Shown: positions 26,751-36,609 of the stretch, piece after piece
How the letters are laid out: each line of letters opens with the position of its first letter
Numbering within the stretch: position 1 is the stretch's first letter
From: Paracoccus bogoriensis
Lineage (GTDB): Bacteria; Pseudomonadota; Alphaproteobacteria; Rhodobacterales; Rhodobacteraceae
Reading direction: 5' to 3'
Length of the DNA stretch: 64,000 nt
Assembly: GCF_019431455.1 (NCBI RefSeq)
Contig: NZ_JAHYSR010000006.1
Location: 1 to 64,000, forward strand
The notes under the pieces: model-generated
Told to the model about the DNA's origin: nothing
Database searches by the model: none
What the model saw: the letters and a program-made list of their open reading frames with translations, nothing else
Translations under genes and position numbers: made by a program

Positions 26751-27119
26751 ATGCGGGGTGATGTGATGCGGTGGATCGGCTGGCTTGTGGCCGCTGTCTT
26801 CGGGCTGGGCGTCATTGCCTTGGTCGGGACCGTCATCATGCTGGTGCGGGTAGCCGAGGGCGTGCCGCCCCTGCCGATCCTTGTCGGCCTGATGGGGCTG
26901 GTCGTGCTGATCCTGCTGGCCGGGGCCTGCCTTGCGCTGATCTCGATCGCGGTGTCGTTGAGGCAGGGAATGGCCTTGCCCGTCGCGGCGAAGGCGCCCG
27001 CGCAGCCTGCCGCGCCGCGCATCAGGATCGCGCAGGACGAGCCGGCCGACACCAAGACCGAGCCCGAGACCCCGGCGCGGCCTGTTCGCACGGGCCGCGT
27101 GCTGGTCGCGACTCGCTAG
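26751..27119 (+). CDS. Small two-helix membrane protein of unknown function
   Basis: The predicted 122-residue protein has two transmembrane helices, about residues 7-30 (MRWIGWLVAAVFGLGVIALV) and 40-65 (LMGLVVLILLAGACLALISI), followed by a polar tail rich in Ala, Pro and Glu. Starts at 26751, 26763 and 26766 are all possible and in frame; none has a strong ribosome binding site. It converges with plsY, overlapping its stop by four bases. I do not recognise the family. Confidence 0.55.
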   Translation: MRGDVMRWIGWLVAAVFGLGVIALVGTVIMLVRVAEGVPPLPILVGLMGLVVLILLAGACLALISIAVSLRQGMALPVAAKAPAQPAAPRIRIAQDEPADTKTEPETPARPVRTGRVLVATR

Positions 27120-27700
27120 CGTTTCCTGCCGGCGCCGATCCGGGGCTCGGACCCGTCCAGAAGGCGGGCGATGTTGGCCTTGTGCCGCACGAAGATCAGG
27201 ATCGCCATGAAGGCGGCCGTCGCTGCGATGTCGGTGCGGCCCATCCCCCAGGCAAAGACCGGCGCCAGCGCGGCCGCCATCAATGCGCTGAGGCTGCTGA
27301 TGCGGCTGATCGCCGCCGTCGCCGCCCAGGTCGCGCAGGCGATCAGGCCAAGCGGCCAGTTCAGCGCGACCAGCGTGCCGAGGAAGGTCGCCACGCCCTT
27401 GCCGCCGCGAAAGCGCAGCCAGACGGGATAGCAATGGCCCAGAAATGCCGCCGCGCCAGCGACCAGAGCGGCGCTTTCACCGCCGAAGTGGCGCGCCAGC
27501 AGCACCGCGATGGCGCCTTTGCCGGAATCCAGCAGCAGCGTGGCCAGGGCGGCGGGCTTGTTCCCCGTCCGCAGCACGTTCGTCGCGCCGATATTGCCTG
27601 ACCCGATCTGGCGCAGATCGCCCAGCCCAAGCGCGCGGGCGATGACCAACCCGAAGGGGACCGATCCGAGAAGATAGCCGAAAATCGCCCAGAGTATCAT
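27116..27700 (-). CDS. plsY: Acyl-phosphate glycerol-3-phosphate acyltransferase
   Basis: The 194-residue inner-membrane enzyme starts phospholipid synthesis by moving an acyl group from acyl-phosphate to glycerol-3-phosphate. All three PlsY motifs are present: IGSGNIGATNVLRTGN, HCYPVWLRFRGGKGVAT, and a later loop after the fourth helix. Its start overlaps the pyrC' stop by four bases, making pyrB-pyrC'-plsY one transcription unit. Confidence 0.95.
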   Translation of the reverse strand: MILWAIFGYLLGSVPFGLVIARALGLGDLRQIGSGNIGATNVLRTGNKPAALATLLLDSGKGAIAVLLARHFGGESAALVAGAAAFLGHCYPVWLRFRGGKGVATFLGTLVALNWPLGLIACATWAATAAISRISSLSALMAAALAPVFAWGMGRTDIAATAAFMAILIFVRHKANIARLLDGSEPRIGAGRKR

Positions 27701-28977
27701 GCGTGTTCTCCGAAAACGGGATGTCCGGCGACCCAGCTTCCCAACACGCGGCCCTGCATCCGCGCGCCGTCAAAGGGGGTGTTCTTCGATTTCGACAGCA
27801 GCGCGAAGCGGTCCAGCACGAAGGGCGCGTCGGGATCGAACAGGATCAGGTCAGCCGGCGCGCCATCCGACAGCCGCCCCGCCGGCAGGCCCAGCCTGCG
27901 CGCAGGGTTCAGCGCCATCGCGCGGAACAGCTGCGGCAGGCTCAGCCCGCCCTGATGGTAAAGCCGCAGCGCCGCGGGCAACAGCGTTTGCAGTCCCACG
28001 GCGCCGGGGGCCGCGGCCTCGAAGGGCAGGCGCTTGGATTCCTCGTCCTGCGGGGTGTGGAAGCTGGCGATCACGTCGATCAGTCCGTCCGCGACAGCCT
28101 GGACCATGGCCTGCCGGTCATCCTCGGACCGCAGGGGGGGCGTGAAGCGGAAAAAGGTCCGGTAATCGCCTACGTCGAATTCATTCAGCGTCAGGTGGTG
28201 GATCGAGATGCCCGCCGTCACGTCCAGCCCCGTATCGCGCGCCCGTGCCAAGGCGGGCAGGCTGGCCGCCACGGTGATCTGGTCGGCGTGGTAGCGGCCC
28301 CGCGTCATCGCGACCAGAGCCAGGTCGCGGTCCAGGCCCATCACCTCGGCCACGGGCGAAACCGAGGGAATCCCGTAGAGCGAGGCGAACTTGCCCGAAG
28401 TCGCCGCCGCGCCATGCGACAGGCTGGGTTCCTGTGGATGGCCCACGATCAGCGCGCCAAGGCCCCGCGCATAGGTCATGCAGCGGCCCATCAGCCTGGC
28501 ATCGCGCACCACGCGCACACCGTCGGTGAAGGCCACCGCGCCCAGATCGGTCAGAAAGCCGATCTCGGTCATCTCGTGCCCCTCGCGGCCCTTGGTCAGG
28601 GCGGCCATGTGACGGATGTTCACCGGCGCGTCGCTGGCGCGGCGGGCGACGAATTCCAGTGCCTCGGGGGTGTCGATGGGGGGCGTGGTATCGGGGCGCG
28701 CGACGATCGTCGTGACGCCGCCCGCGGCCGCCGCGCGGCCCGCGCTGCGGAAGCTTTCCTTGTGGCGCTCGCCCGGCTCGCCGATCTTGACGCCCCAGTC
28801 GATCAGGCCGGGGGCCAGCGCGCGCCCGCGACAGTCGATCACGGTGGCGCCTTCGGGGGCGGGCTCATCGGACGCGCCGCGTCCGGCGATCAGGCCCCGG
28901 GTCACGCGCAGGCTGCCGGGGGCGTCGGTCAGCGCCTCGGGGTCGATCAGGCGGGCATTGCGGAAGATCAGGTCCAT
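27697..28977 (-). CDS. pyrC: Dihydroorotase-like protein lacking catalytic residues (PyrC')
   Basis: The 426-residue protein has the amidohydrolase fold and aligns along its length with type I dihydroorotase ([26 protein letters not shown]-like [19 protein letters not shown]). Key residues are changed. The metal-binding HxH before EPG is replaced by WGVK, and the catalytic aspartate of the TDHAPH motif is missing (IASFHTPQ). Such proteins, known as PyrC' or PyrX, are inactive and stabilise aspartate carbamoyltransferase. The gene overlaps the end of pyrB by ten bases, which fits that role. A true dihydroorotase must be encoded elsewhere. Confidence 0.85.
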   Translation of the reverse strand: MDLIFRNARLIDPEALTDAPGSLRVTRGLIAGRGASDEPAPEGATVIDCRGRALAPGLIDWGVKIGEPGERHKESFRSAGRAAAAGGVTTIVARPDTTPPIDTPEALEFVARRASDAPVNIRHMAALTKGREGHEMTEIGFLTDLGAVAFTDGVRVVRDARLMGRCMTYARGLGALIVGHPQEPSLSHGAAATSGKFASLYGIPSVSPVAEVMGLDRDLALVAMTRGRYHADQITVAASLPALARARDTGLDVTAGISIHHLTLNEFDVGDYRTFFRFTPPLRSEDDRQAMVQAVADGLIDVIASFHTPQDEESKRLPFEAAAPGAVGLQTLLPAALRLYHQGGLSLPQLFRAMALNPARRLGLPAGRLSDGAPADLILFDPDAPFVLDRFALLSKSKNTPFDGARMQGRVLGSWVAGHPVFGEHA

Positions 28978-29936
28978 TGCGGCTCTCCGGCGGCGGCGCG
29001 GCCGCGTTCGGCGCGCAGGTTGCGGGCCAGCAGGTCCAGCGCGGCCATGCGGACGGCGACGCCCATCTCGACCTGGTCCTGGATGACGCTGCGGTTGATG
29101 TCATCGGCGATGGTGCCGTCGATCTCGACGCCCCGGTTCATCGGGCCGGGATGCATGACGATGGCATCGGGCGCGGCCAGGGCCAGCTTCTCCGCATCCA
29201 GCCCGAAGCGGTGGAAATATTCGCGCTCGGAGGGGATGAAGCCGCCATCCATGCGTTCCTTCTGCAGGCGCAGCATCATCACGACATCGGCGCCGCGCAG
29301 CCCCTCGCGCATGTCCTCGTAAAGCTCGACCCCCATCTCGGACACGCCCGCGGGCATCAGGGTCGCGGGGCCGATCAGGCGGATGCGGTTCTCCATCTTG
29401 CCCAGCAGGATCAGGTTCGACCGCGCCACGCGGCTATGGGCGATGTCGCCGCAGATGGCGATGGTCAGGCGGTGCAGCCGGCCCTTGGCGCGGCGGATCG
29501 TCAGCGCGTCCAGCAGCGCCTGCGTCGGATGCTCGTGCCGGCCGTCACCGGCATTGATGACCGCGCAGTTCACCTTTTCCGCCAGCAGGTTCACCGCGCC
29601 GGAATGGGGATGGCGCACGACCAGCAGATCGGGCTGCATCGCGTTCAGCGTCAGCGCGGTGTCGATCAGCGTCTCGCCCTTCTTCACCGAGGATTGCGCG
29701 ACGGCCATGTTCATCACGTCCGCCCCAAGCCGTTTGCCCGCCAGTTCAAAGCTGGCTTGGGTCCGGGTCGAGTTCTCGAAGAACATGTTGATCTGCGTCA
29801 TCCCCGCCAGCGCATCGGCATGTTTCACCGTGCGGCGGTTCAGGGCGACGTAATCCCCCGCCAGATCGAGAAGCGTCGTGATCTCGTCGGGCTTGAGATG
29901 GTCGATGCCCAGCAGATGGCGGGCGCGAAAGCTCAT
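28968..29936 (-). CDS. pyrB: Aspartate carbamoyltransferase catalytic subunit
   Basis: This 322-residue enzyme makes carbamoyl aspartate in pyrimidine synthesis. The carbamoyl-phosphate loop is [13 protein letters not shown], with [29 protein letters not shown] and the 240s region downstream ([12 protein letters not shown]). I start at ATG 29936, where AGAGG precedes; a TTG 18 bases upstream is also open. Together with the overlapping pyrC' it likely forms a dodecamer-type complex. It diverges from the MATE gene across a 157-base region. Confidence 0.95.
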   Translation of the reverse strand: MSFRARHLLGIDHLKPDEITTLLDLAGDYVALNRRTVKHADALAGMTQINMFFENSTRTQASFELAGKRLGADVMNMAVAQSSVKKGETLIDTALTLNAMQPDLLVVRHPHSGAVNLLAEKVNCAVINAGDGRHEHPTQALLDALTIRRAKGRLHRLTIAICGDIAHSRVARSNLILLGKMENRIRLIGPATLMPAGVSEMGVELYEDMREGLRGADVVMMLRLQKERMDGGFIPSEREYFHRFGLDAEKLALAAPDAIVMHPGPMNRGVEIDGTIADDINRSVIQDQVEMGVAVRMAALDLLARNLRAERGRAAAGEPQWT

Positions 29937-30034
29937 GGCGGCCTCTTGCGTCAAGGGTCGCGCGATCTATCGCAGATGGGGTGCAGGGCGGCAAGCGGGG
30001 CATCGTGGCCCACTCGCCCGCATCGGGCATGATA

Positions 30035-30049
30035 TTGCAGGACGTGCAA
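30035..30049 (+). promoter_or_regulatory. TTGCA-N5-TGCAA hairpin/palindrome upstream of MATE exporter (copy 2)
   Basis: The sequence is TTGCA-GGACG-TGCAA, extended by one A-T pair on each side. It lies 44 bases before the MATE start codon and 98 bases from the divergent pyrB start. It is identical over 15 bases to the copy at 42225 and differs by one base from the copy at 11820. The tract downstream (CCTCTT, then AAGGGCGCAGGATAA) also partly resembles that after copy 1 (CCTCTT, then AAGAGCGCGGTAA). Confidence 0.6.
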
Positions 30050-30093
30050 TTGTCCCTCTTGCCCGGCTCAAGGGCGCAGGATAAGGGCAGAGG

Positions 30094-31470
30094 ATGACGC
30101 AAAGCCGCTATCGTCCCCATGTCCTTGCGACCCTGTCGTTGGGTCTGCCGCTGATCGGCAGCCATCTGGCGCGCATGGCCATCGGCGTAGGCGATACGGT
30201 GATGATCGGCTGGTATGGGGTCGAGCCTCTGGCGGCGCTGGTCATCGCCACCTCGTTCTTTCACATCCTGTTCTTTCTTGGCATGGGCTTCGGCACCGGG
30301 GTGATGGGCGTGATCGCCGCCCATGTCGCCGCCGGCCGCGAGACCGAGGTGCGCCGAGGGGCTCGCATGGCGCTGTGGCTGTCGGCGGGCTTTGCCGCGC
30401 TGGCCATGCCCCTGATGTGGTGGTCCGAGCCGATCCTGCTGGCGCTGGGGCAGACGCCCGCCATCTCGGCCCTGTCGCAGGATTACCTGCGGATTGCAGG
30501 CTGGGGACTGGTCCTGATCCTGTGGCAGGTCACGCTGTCGTCCTATCTGGCCGCGCTGGAGCGCACGCAGGTCGTGATGTGGGTGACGCTGGCGGGGCTG
30601 CCGCTGAACCTGTTCCTGAACTGGGTGCTGATCTTCGGCAATCTCGGCGCGCCCGAACTTGGCGTGCGCGGCGCGGCCATCGCCAGCGTGGTGGTGCAGG
30701 CCACCCAGCTTGTCCTGCTGATCGCTTATGCGCGCTGGCTTCCCAAGGCGCGGCGCTACCACCTGTTCCAGCGCTTCTGGCGGCCAGACTGGCAGGCGAT
30801 GGGGCAGGTCGCGCGGATCGGCTGGCCCATCGGTCTGACCATGGTGGCCGAGGGTGGGCTGTTCGTCGCATCGAACATCATGATGGGCTGGATCGGCACG
30901 GCCGAACTGGCCGCGCATGGGATTGCGCTGCAGATCACCTCGATCACCTTCATGGCGCATCTGGGCCTGTCGAACGCGGCCACGGTGCGCGTGGGCCAGG
31001 CGATGGGGCGCGGCGACCGGGCCTGGATGCGGGATGCGGCGCTGACCGTGGTCGGCCTGTCGCTGATGTTCGCGGCCCTGGCCATCGCCGCCTATCTGCT
31101 TTTCGCCGAGCCTCTGGTCAGGCTGTATCTGGACCCGACCGATCCTGACGCGGGCGCCATCGTGGCACTTGGCGCGATGCTGCTGATGTATGCAGCGCTG
31201 TTTCAGTTGACCGATGCCTTCCAGGTGATCGCGCTCGGCTTCCTGCGCGGGGTGCAGGACACGCAGGTGCCGATGTGGATCGCGGGCTTCAGCTACTGGG
31301 TCGTGGGTATGCCCGCTGCCTGGGCGCTGGCCTTTCCGCTTGACCTTGGCCCGGCGGGTCTGTGGCTCGGGCTCTGCGTCGGTCTGAGCGTGGCGGCGGT
31401 CCTTCTGATGCTGCGCTTCTGGCGCGGCCTTGCGCGCGGGGACTGGACCGCGCCCGCCGCGGCGGTCTAA
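30094..31470 (+). CDS. MATE-family multidrug efflux transporter (NorM-like)
   Basis: The 458-residue inner-membrane antiporter has twelve hydrophobic segments in two homologous halves. Typical motifs are GLPLIGSHLARMAIGVGDTVMIG at the N-terminus, GLPLNLFLNWVLIFGNLGAPELGVRGAAIAS, and the second-half repeat FMAHLGLSNAATVRVGQAMGRGD. MATE proteins expel cationic drugs or metabolites using a Na+ or H+ gradient; the substrate here is unknown. A conserved hairpin in its leader is shared with two other exporters in the window. GCAGAGG precedes the start. Confidence 0.93.
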   Translation: MTQSRYRPHVLATLSLGLPLIGSHLARMAIGVGDTVMIGWYGVEPLAALVIATSFFHILFFLGMGFGTGVMGVIAAHVAAGRETEVRRGARMALWLSAGFAALAMPLMWWSEPILLALGQTPAISALSQDYLRIAGWGLVLILWQVTLSSYLAALERTQVVMWVTLAGLPLNLFLNWVLIFGNLGAPELGVRGAAIASVVVQATQLVLLIAYARWLPKARRYHLFQRFWRPDWQAMGQVARIGWPIGLTMVAEGGLFVASNIMMGWIGTAELAAHGIALQITSITFMAHLGLSNAATVRVGQAMGRGDRAWMRDAALTVVGLSLMFAALAIAAYLLFAEPLVRLYLDPTDPDAGAIVALGAMLLMYAALFQLTDAFQVIALGFLRGVQDTQVPMWIAGFSYWVVGMPAAWALAFPLDLGPAGLWLGLCVGLSVAAVLLMLRFWRGLARGDWTAPAAAV

Positions 31471-31495
31471 CCTGACGCTGCCAACAGGAGGTCTC

Positions 31496-31732
31496 ATGCG
31501 CGCCGTCTTCGTCCAGTTCCGCTGCGAGCCCGGCAAGACCTATCAGGTCGCCGAAGCCATCTACGACCGCGAGGTGGTCAGCGAGCTTTTTTCGACCTCG
31601 GGCGACTACGACCTGATCGCCAAGGTCTATATCCCCGAAGCAGAGGATGTCGGCCGCTACCTGTCGGACCGGCTGTTCGACATTCCCCATATCAGCCGGA
31701 CCTTGACCACGATAACCTTCCGCGCCTTCTGA
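31496..31732 (+). CDS. Stand-alone Lrp/AsnC effector-binding (RAM) domain protein
   Basis: The 78-residue protein consists only of the ligand-binding alpha-beta sandwich of the Lrp/AsnC family (VFVQFRCEPGKTYQVAEAI, TSGDYDLIAKVYIPEAEDV); the DNA-binding part is absent. Such stand-alone RAM domains may bind amino acids and modulate full-length Lrp proteins. AGGAGG lies just upstream of the ATG at 31496. Its stop overlaps the start of the HisC-like aminotransferase gene, suggesting a link to amino-acid metabolism. Confidence 0.85.
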   Translation: MRAVFVQFRCEPGKTYQVAEAIYDREVVSELFSTSGDYDLIAKVYIPEAEDVGRYLSDRLFDIPHISRTLTTITFRAF

Positions 31733-32832
31733 TGCGGATCGCGCCCCTGCCCGCGGGCCTGCCCGCCACCGTTCCCTTTATCGGGCCCGAGACTCTGGAA
31801 CGCCAGCGCGGCGCGCCCTTCGCCGCCCGCCTTGGCGCGAATGAAAGCGCCTTCGGTCCCAGCCCCCTGGCCGCCCGCGCCATGCGCGAGGCGGTGGGGC
31901 AGGTCTGGAAATATGGCGACGCGACCAGCTTCGATCTGATCCAGGCCTTGGCTGCCCATCACCGCGTCGCGCCCGCCAACATCATGGTGGGCGAGGGGAT
32001 CGACGGGCTTCTGGGCAATCTGGTCCGGCTGATGATCGCGCCGGGCGATGCCGTCGTGACCTCGGACGGGGCCTACCCGACCTTCAACTATCATGTCGCG
32101 GGCTTCGGGGGCGTCCTGCACAAGGTGCCCTATCGCCACGATGCCGAAGACCCCCAGGCCCTGCTGGACCGCGCCCATGCCACCGGCGCAAGGCTGGTCT
32201 ATCTGGCCAATCCGGACAATCCGATGGGCAGCTGGCATGACGGCGCAGTGATCGAGGCGATGCTCGACCGCCTGCCCCCCGACTGCCTGCTGATCCTGGA
32301 TCAGGCCTATGCCGAATTCGCGCCGGCCTCGGCCATGCCCGACATAGCGGCCGACGATCCCCGCGTGATCCGGATGCGGACCTTTTCCAAGGGTTACGGG
32401 CTGGCCGGGGCCCGGATCGGCTATGCGCTCGGCGCGCCGGACCTGATCGCAGGCTTCGACCGCATCCGCAACCACTTCGGCGTCAATCGTATCGCACAGG
32501 CCGGCGCCTTGGCCGCCCTGGCCGATCAGGGCTGGCTTGCCCATGTCGTGGCCGAGGTCGAGGCCGCCCGCGACCGGATCGCGGCCATCGGTGCGGCGAA
32601 CGGCCTGACCGCGCTGCCATCGGCGACCAATTTCGTCGCGCTGGACACGCATCGCGACGGCGGCTTCGCCCGCGCCCTGATCGCCGCGCTGGTGACCGAA
32701 GGCGTCTTTGCCCGGATGCCCGGCGTGCCCCCCTTGGACCGCTGCATCCGCGTCAGCGCGGCCCCGCTACACGAACTCGCCGTGTTCGAGGACGCGCTGC
32801 CCCGCGCCCTTGCGGCCCTCAGTCGCGCATGA
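31732..32832 (+). CDS. HisC-like PLP-dependent aminotransferase
   Basis: The 366-residue fold-type I aminotransferase resembles histidinol-phosphate aminotransferase. The PLP Schiff-base lysine is in RTFSKGYGLAGARIGYA, with DQAYAEFAP and YPTFNYHVAGFGG upstream. Many HisC-like enzymes act on aromatic or other amino acids, and the coupling to a RAM-domain gene rather than to his genes leaves the substrate open. hisH and hisB are 30 kb away in this window. Confidence 0.85.
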   Translation: MRIAPLPAGLPATVPFIGPETLERQRGAPFAARLGANESAFGPSPLAARAMREAVGQVWKYGDATSFDLIQALAAHHRVAPANIMVGEGIDGLLGNLVRLMIAPGDAVVTSDGAYPTFNYHVAGFGGVLHKVPYRHDAEDPQALLDRAHATGARLVYLANPDNPMGSWHDGAVIEAMLDRLPPDCLLILDQAYAEFAPASAMPDIAADDPRVIRMRTFSKGYGLAGARIGYALGAPDLIAGFDRIRNHFGVNRIAQAGALAALADQGWLAHVVAEVEAARDRIAAIGAANGLTALPSATNFVALDTHRDGGFARALIAALVTEGVFARMPGVPPLDRCIRVSAAPLHELAVFEDALPRALAALSRA

Positions 32833-33182
32833 AGCGCCGCCGTGCCTTCTCGGCGATGGCCTGGCGCATCTGCAGCCGCGCGATCTCGGCCAGAAGGGCC
32901 GCGCGCTCCGCCCCCTCGGGGATCCCGGCCAAGCGGGCCTGCGCGGCCTGAACCGCTTTCTTCAACACGATCTCGCCGGGCAGAACGGCCCGCCTGCGCC
33001 ATGATCCGAAACCCCGCGGCGGTCGCATCCGTCTCGACCGGCCGCGCGGGCGGGGGCTGCCCCTCGCCCTCCAGCCCCGAGGCGTTCCCTCGGTCCTGAC
33101 CTTCGCCATCACCCTCTTGGCGATTTGCCCCAGCCAGCCCAAGGGGGCCTCCTCCGCGTTTCTCCGTTGCCGAAATACCCAT
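32819..33182 (-). pseudogene. Small helical protein gene broken by three compensating frameshifts
   Basis: From ATG 33182 one frame reads MGISATEKRGG. A second frame then carries APLGWLGQIAKRVMAKVRTE. The first frame resumes with LEGEGQPPPARPVETDATAA and FRIMAQAG, and the second frame returns with VLPGEIVLKKAVQAAQARLA, ending in a basic helix at RRRFMRD. Outside these stretches each frame becomes Arg-rich and noncoding in style. Joined, they give a plausible protein of about 120 residues with a helical C-terminus. Either the gene is decaying or the assembly has indels. It converges with and overlaps the aminotransferase gene by 14 bases. Family unknown. Confidence 0.5.
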
Positions 33183-33216
33183 GACCCGGCCGCTCCGAGC
33201 GCGCCGGATCGCAGGC

Positions 33217-36096
33217 TCACATCGCCGCCAGCTGCGCCAGCGCTGCGTCAAGGCGCGCGATGTCATCCTCCAAGGCGGCCAGCTTCCCCCGAGTCTCCTC
33301 AATCACGTCGGCCTCGGCATTCTCGACGAATTTCGGGTTCGACAAACGCTTCCGCAAACCCTCGGCATCCTTCGCGGATTTCTGCAAGGCCTTTTGCAGG
33401 CGGGCGGTCTCGGTTGCCACGTCGATCACGTCCCCGATGGGCAGCGCAAAGCTCGCCCCCTGCACCGATACCGCGATCATTCCCTTACCCGCGACGCCAT
33501 CCGCAGGCGCATTGACCCGTGCCAGACGCTCGATCAGGGGCGCGTTGGCCGACAATGCCGCGCGCGCGGCATCGTCGGCTTCGGTCACGATCAGGTCCAG
33601 CTTCGCGCCTGCGGGCACGCCCATCTGCGCGCGGGCCGAGCGCACGCCCTCGATCAGCGCGATGACCCAGTTCATCTGGCGATCCGCCTCGGCGTCGATC
33701 AGGTCCGCGCCCAGCTCCGGCCAGTCGCCATGGACCAGCATCCGGTCGCGGTCGCCGGTCAGGGACCACAGCTCCTCGGTCACGAAGGGCATGATCGGGT
33801 GCAGCATGGCAAAGCACTGATCCAGCACCCAGCCCATCGTGGCCCGAGTCTCGTCCGCGTGATTGCCGTCAAACAGGGGCTTTGCGAATTCCACATACCA
33901 GTCGCAGACCTTGCCCCAGACAAAGGCATAAAGCGCGCCTGCCGCGTCGTTGAAACGATAGGAGGCCAGCGCCTCGTCCACAGCCATCAGCGTGCGCGCC
34001 GTCTCGCCGATGATCCAGCGGTTGACGACATGCGCGGGCTGCGGGCGCGCCCCGCCGCCGCGCACGCCGTTCATCTGGGCAAAGCGGGTGGCGTTCCAGA
34101 TCTTGGTGACGAAGTTGCGGTTCACCTCGACATGCTTCGGCCCCAGCTTGGGGTCGCGCCCCATCGCCGCCATGCTGGTCAGCGTGAAGCGCAGCGCATC
34201 CGCGCCGTATTCGTCCACCAGCGTCAGCGGGTCGATGACATTGCCCTTGGACTTGGACATCTTGGCGCCCTTCTCGTCACGCACCAGCCCGTGGACATAG
34301 ACGGTCTTGAAGGGCACATCGCCCACGACCTCAAGCTGCATCATCATCATCCGGGCGACCCAGAAGAAGATGATGTCAAAGCCCGTGACCAGCACGTCGG
34401 TCGGGAAATATTTCTTCAATTCTTCGGTCGGCTCGGGCCAGCCGAGCGTTCCGATGGGCCAGAGACCCGAACTGAACCAGGTGTCCAACACGTCAGGGTC
34501 GCGCGTCAGGGTCTTGCCCGGCGCCATGGCCTGCGCCTCGGCCTCGGACGGGGCGCAATACTGATTGCCCTCCTCGTCATACCAGACAGGGATCTGATGA
34601 CCCCACCAGAGTTGGCGGCTGATCGTCCAGGGCTCGATATTCTCCAGCCAGTTGAAATAGACCTTGCGGTGCTGCTCGGGCAGGATGCGGGTGCGGCCTT
34701 CCCGCACCGCCTCCAGCGCGGGCGCAACGATGCGCTTGGTGTCCACGAACCATTGGTCGGTCAGCATCGGCTCGATCACCACGCCCGAACGATCGCCGAA
34801 GGGTTGCATGATGGATTTCTGTTCGACAAGCACGCGGCGCTCGATATGTTCGGCGCCGGTCTCGGGGTCGATTTCCTTGTGCAGATAAGTAACGGCCAGA
34901 CCTTCGGCGGTGACCTGCTCGACCACGCGCCTGCGGGCCTCCAGCCGGTCAAGGCCACGCAGATCCTCGGGCACGAGGTTGACGGCCGAGACATCGCCCA
35001 CATCCTCGCCCTGTGCGGCGCGGGTCGCGATGGCCGCGCTTTCGGCATAGGACAGCCCATCGGTGCGCATCGCGGCCTTGGTATCCATCAGCGTATAGAG
35101 CGGGATTCCGTGGCGCATCGCCACGCCGTAATCGTTGAAGTCATGCGCGCCGGTGATCTTGACCGCGCCCGACCCGAAATCGGGGTCCGGGTATTCATCG
35201 GTGATGATCGGGATCAGGCGGCGGTGTTCCCTGGGGCCGACCGGGATCTCGACCAGCTTGCCGATGATGGGGGCATAGCGTTCGTCGGAAGGGTGCACGG
35301 CCACCGCGCCGTCGCCCAGCATGGTCTCGGGGCGCGTGGTCGCGATGGAGATATAGTCGCGCGTCTCGCGCAGGGTGACGCGGCCATCCGCATCGCGTTC
35401 GACATATTCATAGGTCTCGCGTTCGCCGGTTTCAGGGTTGGCGGCCAGCGGGTATTTGAAATGCCACATCTGGCCGGGAACCTCGCGGTTCTCGACCTCC
35501 AGATCGCTGATCGCAGTCTCGAAATGGGGATCCCAATTCACCAGCCGCTTGCCGCGATAGATGATACCCTTGTTGTAGAGGTCAACGAAAACCCGGATCA
35601 CCGCGTCATGGAAGTTGCCCTCTTCGCCCGCGGGCGCGCCGGGGGCGCCGGACATGGTAAAGGCATTCCTGGACCAGTCCGCGCTGGCGCCGAGACGCTT
35701 GAGCTGGTCGATGATCCTGTCGCCCGATTCCTGTTTCCATTTCCAGATCTCGGCCACGAAATCGTCGCGGTTCCAGTCGCGGCGCGGAGGCTTGCCCTCG
35801 GCGGCCAGCTTGCGCTCGACCACCATCTGGGTGGCGATCCCGGCATGGTCCTGGCCGGGCTGCCAGAGCGTGTCGAAGCCGCGCATCCGGTGCCAGCGGA
35901 CCAGAATATCCTGCAACGTGTTGTTCAGCGCGTGGCCGATATGCAGGCTGCCGGTCACATTGGGCGGCGGGATCATCACGGCGAAGGTCTCGGACCGCCG
36001 GGCATTGGCCCCGGCTGCAAAGGCGTTCCGGCGTTCCCATTCGGCGCTGATCCGGGCCTCGGCGGCCGCCGCGTCAAAGCTCTTGTCCATCGTCAT
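33217..36096 (-). CDS. valS: Valyl-tRNA synthetase
   Basis: The 959-residue class I synthetase charges tRNA-Val. It has the HIGH-type motif [17 protein letters not shown], the CP1 editing domain, the KMSKS motif [15 protein letters not shown], an anticodon-binding domain and the C-terminal coiled-coil arm ([20 protein letters not shown]) characteristic of ValRS. I start at ATG 36096 (MTMDKSF); the frame extends further upstream but without similarity. Confidence 0.97.
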   Translation of the reverse strand: MTMDKSFDAAAAEARISAEWERRNAFAAGANARRSETFAVMIPPPNVTGSLHIGHALNNTLQDILVRWHRMRGFDTLWQPGQDHAGIATQMVVERKLAAEGKPPRRDWNRDDFVAEIWKWKQESGDRIIDQLKRLGASADWSRNAFTMSGAPGAPAGEEGNFHDAVIRVFVDLYNKGIIYRGKRLVNWDPHFETAISDLEVENREVPGQMWHFKYPLAANPETGERETYEYVERDADGRVTLRETRDYISIATTRPETMLGDGAVAVHPSDERYAPIIGKLVEIPVGPREHRRLIPIITDEYPDPDFGSGAVKITGAHDFNDYGVAMRHGIPLYTLMDTKAAMRTDGLSYAESAAIATRAAQGEDVGDVSAVNLVPEDLRGLDRLEARRRVVEQVTAEGLAVTYLHKEIDPETGAEHIERRVLVEQKSIMQPFGDRSGVVIEPMLTDQWFVDTKRIVAPALEAVREGRTRILPEQHRKVYFNWLENIEPWTISRQLWWGHQIPVWYDEEGNQYCAPSEAEAQAMAPGKTLTRDPDVLDTWFSSGLWPIGTLGWPEPTEELKKYFPTDVLVTGFDIIFFWVARMMMMQLEVVGDVPFKTVYVHGLVRDEKGAKMSKSKGNVIDPLTLVDEYGADALRFTLTSMAAMGRDPKLGPKHVEVNRNFVTKIWNATRFAQMNGVRGGGARPQPAHVVNRWIIGETARTLMAVDEALASYRFNDAAGALYAFVWGKVCDWYVEFAKPLFDGNHADETRATMGWVLDQCFAMLHPIMPFVTEELWSLTGDRDRMLVHGDWPELGADLIDAEADRQMNWVIALIEGVRSARAQMGVPAGAKLDLIVTEADDAARAALSANAPLIERLARVNAPADGVAGKGMIAVSVQGASFALPIGDVIDVATETARLQKALQKSAKDAEGLRKRLSNPKFVENAEADVIEETRGKLAALEDDIARLDAALAQLAAM

Positions 36097-36177
36097 CGCG
36101 AAATCCCCATCTGTTGCAGCGGGATTAGCGAAAGCAGCGGAAAAGGCCAAGCACCTGTTGCCTGCGCCTCTGGGCTC

Positions 36178-36531
36178 TCAGCGTTCGTCCACCAGCGGAG
36201 AGAATCCACCCCAGAACATCCGCATTCCGTCAAAGGGCATGTCGGTCATGCGGAAGGATTGAGTGTCCTCCATGATCCGCGCCCAGGCAGCATCGGCGGT
36301 CTGACGGTCTGGCCATTCGATCCACGAGAACATCGGCACCTCGCCCTCGCGCGCGTTGGTGGCGCGGTAGAAGTCGGTCTGTTCGCCATGCGGGACATCC
36401 TCGCCCCAACATTCGACCATCCTGAGCGCGCCGAGGCGCTTGAACATGGGCCAGCTTGCCGTTGCGTGATCGGCATAGGCCTGCTTGTTTTCCGCAGGGA
36501 CGGGCAGCACGAAGCCGGTGTAATAGGTCAT
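36178..36531 (-). CDS. DUF1428-family protein (YbaA-like)
   Basis: The 117-residue protein has the DUF1428 pattern: MTYYTGFVLPVPAENKQAY, CWGEDVPHGEQTDFYRAT, FSWIEWPDRQTADAAW and the final MPFDGMRMFWGGFSPLVD. These ferredoxin-like dimeric alpha-beta barrel proteins have no established activity. GGAGG precedes the ATG at 36531. It stands alone between valS and the Lrp regulator. Confidence 0.9.
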   Translation of the reverse strand: MTYYTGFVLPVPAENKQAYADHATASWPMFKRLGALRMVECWGEDVPHGEQTDFYRATNAREGEVPMFSWIEWPDRQTADAAWARIMEDTQSFRMTDMPFDGMRMFWGGFSPLVDER

Positions 36532-36609
36532 GGTCGCCTCCTCTGGTTGTGGGTAGATGGTCGATCCCCCGCGCCGAGAACGCAAGCCGATAGATGTTAG
36601 CCACCCCCG

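Noticed and set aside
30035..30049. Identification of the exporter hairpin as a guanidine-II (mini-ykkC) riboswitch
   Set aside because: The loop includes GGACG and the setting (exporters) is tempting, but mini-ykkC needs two hairpins each with an ACGR tetraloop. Here there is one hairpin with a five-base GGACG or CGACG loop.
33181..36600. A 1139-codon plus-strand open frame
   Set aside because: It is the antisense shadow of valS, whose HIGH and KMSKS motifs and full-length match are unmistakable.
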